64,000 bases of DNA, from positions 5,105,501 through 5,169,500 of the forward strand of contig CM065378.1 in the NCBI GenBank assembly GCA_033060915.1, in the 5' to 3' direction. Positions within the stretch are counted from its first letter, which is position 1. Each line of letters begins with the position of its first letter. A model generated the notes under the pieces. It was not told where the DNA came from. It worked only from the letters and a program-made list of their open reading frames with translations, and ran no database searches. Below are positions 61,810-64,000 of the stretch, in pieces. The DNA comes from Euryodendron excelsum (Eukaryota > Streptophyta > Magnoliopsida > Ericales > Pentaphylacaceae). Position numbers and translations under genes: made by a program.

Positions 61810-61876
61810 AAGTTTGAGCTTGGCAAACACAATCACAAAGGCTGGTGGACCATTGTTTTGATTTTGAAGAACACAT
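61810..61876 (-). pseudogene. Isolated PLAC8 exon-1 copy with GC splice donor
   Basis: The minus strand reads MCSSKSKQWSTSLCDCVCQAQT plus one base: 67 bp, the exact length and phase of PLAC8-B exon 1 ([20 protein letters not shown]...). Homology continues into the following intron (AAGTTCAATTTTTA...CCCTGATACATGCATG, compare the PLAC8-B intron). The donor is GCAAGTTC where copy B has GTAAGTTC. No exons 2-4 are found between it and PLAC8-B. It is either a remnant of a third tandem gene or an alternative first exon for PLAC8-B, since GC-AG introns with a strong AAGT context can splice. Confidence 0.8.
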
Positions 61877-62099
61877 TATTCAATCAGTTAGGGCCTGTGT
61901 GTTTGCTCGAACATACAAGATTATTAGTTCTCACCATATGTACGATCTGCAGAAAATTCAAACTTCAGAGGGCTTTAAATAACGTACATGGAACAATACA
62001 AAGTTCGTACGTATGGTATTTGGACTGTACATAGGGGCTCGGTGCTCCCTATTTTATTTTTATTGCTATATACAAGTCTGTACTCGATTTTGGGGGGAT

Positions 62100-63140
62100 A
62101 GATCTCATTTTTTCTCAGTTTTTCTTAAATTTCTTTATATTTAGGAGTAGAGCAGTGAGAGAAACTTTATTTTCTTATATTTTCTTTTGCTTTCCTTCAT
62201 TTTCTTTGTATCCAAACACTAATTTTCTTCCAATTCAATGCAAGATTTACATTTCTTCATGTTTCCTCTCATGGATTCAAGTAGCTAAACTCATTCTTGG
62301 ATGTAATTATGAAGATCTACCAAGGCTCTTCAAGATTTTCAATGGAGGTATATAAATTTCAATGAATTATCTTATAATTTCTTCATATTCATCTCAGTTG
62401 TGTTGTAAATCTATAGAAAACCTAGATTTATAATCACTATTGGTAAACTCTATGCACAACTCTTAAATTGATATAGATATTGCACAATTGATGATTTGCT
62501 TCTATGATTCTTAACATTGAACACAAATTCACATCCAATTGCGTATGAACTCTCATTTTTGTTGTCTAAATCTTCCGAATCAAGGATACGTGGAGTGATT
62601 CCTTAATTTGAGTTATTAAGCTCTCCATTGTGATATTTGTAGAGAATTGGTAGATTATATCAATTGTATTCAAGCTTCTTTAATTGCATTTACATTTTAC
62701 ATTAATTGATTTCAAATTTACATAGTATAGTTTTTCATACTTAGTTTAGTTAATCCAATTTGCAATCACAACTTTCACAACCAACATATTTTCGGTCTTA
62801 TTTGTAGATAGTTTCAATTTGCTAGGTGACTTTTTAATTCAATTTAATTTGTTGGTGATTTGGCCTTATGTAACGCCTAAATTGGGCTTGATCCTCATGA
62901 AAATTCACTCCGATACTTATTAGATTTATACTTCAATCGCACGTTCATGCTTTTGCGAGAGGCTCAATTTCATCACATTTGGGAAGAGCGATTCAAGTTT
63001 TGGCATCGTTGCTGGGGATCTAGGGGTTCAAAGGCTTGATGCATAGGCTAAATACATCAGACACTCTCGCGAAAGTGGAGATTATCATTTGTACATACTT
63101 ACTTTAGTTTTGGTATTTTGCTAGGGACTAGCAAAAAGTA
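62100..63140 (+). mobile_element. Gypsy-like LTR end with tRNA-Asp-type primer-binding site
   Basis: TGGCATCGTTGCTGGGGA at 63001-63018 closely resembles the TGGCGCCGTTGCCGGGGA primer-binding site used by many plant gypsy elements. The AT-rich sequence before it (about 62100-62998) would be the 5' LTR. After it comes TTTGCTAGGGACTAGCAAAA (63116-63135), another phrase known from plant gypsy elements, although normally from their 3' part. No gag frame follows before the sequence changes at about 63340. The copy is therefore rearranged. Confidence 0.45.
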
Positions 63141-63497
63141 AGTTGGTGTTGTGATTGCACTCTAAAAGTGCAATTATAACACCTTAATTTGCCAATTGTT
63201 AGCCTTAATTTAGGAGTTTATATGCTTATTTAATTAGATTTTAGTATTAACTAAGTTATTTTGCTTTGTATAGGTTTTGAGCTTAATGTGAAGGGTTTCG
63301 GGCGCATTTCGGATGAAGGGAGAATGTGTTTTTTAATACGATGCTGTCAAGGTACAAGCTGTTAAAGTTGTGGTATAACCAATTGAAGCATGCAGAGCTG
63401 AAACTTTGGAAGACCATATCTTCCAAACCAGAAAGGCTACCAGGGCCTATGATATATTGATTTCATATAACTTTTCAAGAGCTATTCAAATAATCTG

Positions 63498-63551
63498 ACC
63501 GTATATACGGTGGCATAACCGTACATATGGTGATTCAACCATACGTACGGT
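63498..63551. repeat. Three 14-bp palindrome-like motifs at 20-bp spacing
   Basis: ACCGTATATACGGT (63498), ACCGTACATATGGT (63518) and ACCATACGTACGGT (63538). The first is a perfect palindrome and the others nearly so. Further ACCGTATG/CATATGTATGGT copies follow at 63600-63640. A diverged version with the same downstream sequence (CTGCA.AAAATTCAAACTT) lies at 61932-62030. Confidence 0.85.
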
Positions 63552-63637
63552 CTGCAAAAATTTCAAACTTTAGAGAGTTTTAAATAGCGTATATGGGACC
63601 GTATGAAATCCATATGTATGGTCAGCCCTTTGACCGT

Positions 63638-64000
63638 ATGAGATTCATGGGTTATATTTTGTGTTTTGATGATTAGCATGCTGGGTTTAAGACATCTTTT
63701 CTACAAAATTATCCTGATTTTGTTTTATTTCAAGCTAGTCAAGTTTTGACTGATTGTTTTGCATGAATAATATTCTTTTAGCATCTCTATTTTTAGTCCT
63801 TGATTATGTGGTTGTTTGATAATCCTTTCTCATATTGAGACAACAAAGGGGAGAGAAAATCTATGTACTTAGATGTTATTCAGAAAGAGAATATATTAAG
63901 GGAGAGACATACTGACTGTGCTCAGAGAATACTTCCTGTATTTACTGTGTCAATTTGTTCTAAAAAAGGGGAGAGAATCTATGTTTGATATATGCTTGTG
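63638..64000 (+). mobile_element. Second copy of the copia-like 3' interior, cut by the window end
   Basis: Matches 33230-33592 over all 363 bp with one difference seen by eye (AAGGGAGAGACA here, AAGGGGGAGACA there). Similarity begins abruptly at ATGAGATTCATGGG, directly after the ACCGTATG motif zone. Confidence 0.85.

Noticed and set aside
1..64000. CRISPR arrays, operons, ribosome binding sites
   Set aside because: The window is plant nuclear DNA; the periodic repeats seen are tandem satellites or LTR sub-repeats without unique spacers.

Overview
This is nuclear DNA of a flowering plant, most likely a dicot. The evidence is AT-rich sequence, genes broken by introns up to about 6.5 kb, GT-AG splice sites, abundant CT/GA microsatellites, and dense plant-type mobile DNA (LTR retroelements, a LINE tail, MITEs, Helitron candidates and a Mutator-like element with a plant mobile domain gene). 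I cannot name the species.

Five protein-coding loci can be supported exon by exon. (1) 371-8724, minus: the 5' part of VPS53, a GARP/EARP tethering subunit; four coding exons, continuing past the left edge. (2) 26151-29742, plus: a complete four-exon GPI-anchored beta-1,3-glucanase (GH17 + X8/CBM43, 498 aa). (3) 31723-38254, minus: a complete two-exon LC8-type dynein light chain (128 aa) with a 6.1-kb intron. (4) 46914-49081 and (5) 59362-61096, both minus: two complete four-exon PLAC8 / PLANT CADMIUM RESISTANCE-like genes (187 and 142 aa) with identical exon 2-4 lengths. Two PLAC8 relics flank the pair: a decayed exon-3 piece at 45.8 kb broken by a MITE, and an isolated exon-1 copy at 61.8 kb with a GC splice donor. 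Together these mark a decaying tandem PLAC8 cluster.

Region by region: 0-10 kb is VPS53, its TE-filled introns and its leader. 10-25 kb has no genes and holds a copia-like LTR element with a nested insertion, a small TRIM, a 166-bp tandem array and a Helitron candidate. 25.5-30 kb is the glucanase. 30-38 kb is the dynein light chain with a copia 3' end in its intron. 38-46 kb is AT-rich intergenic DNA. 46-62 kb is the PLAC8 cluster; between its two genes lie a 3.7-kb Mutator-like element carrying a broken plant-mobile-domain gene and a 1.9-kb Helitron-like element. 62-64 kb is gypsy-like LTR sequence running into a second, almost identical copy of the 33-kb copia fragment.

The genes do not form a pathway. 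What ties the window together is its structure: TE-inflated introns, a PLAC8 tandem family breaking down under TE insertion, and CT tracts lying directly behind splice donors in three separate genes. The most unusual single object is the terminal-inverted-repeat element at 49.3-53.0 kb with a plant mobile domain pseudogene.
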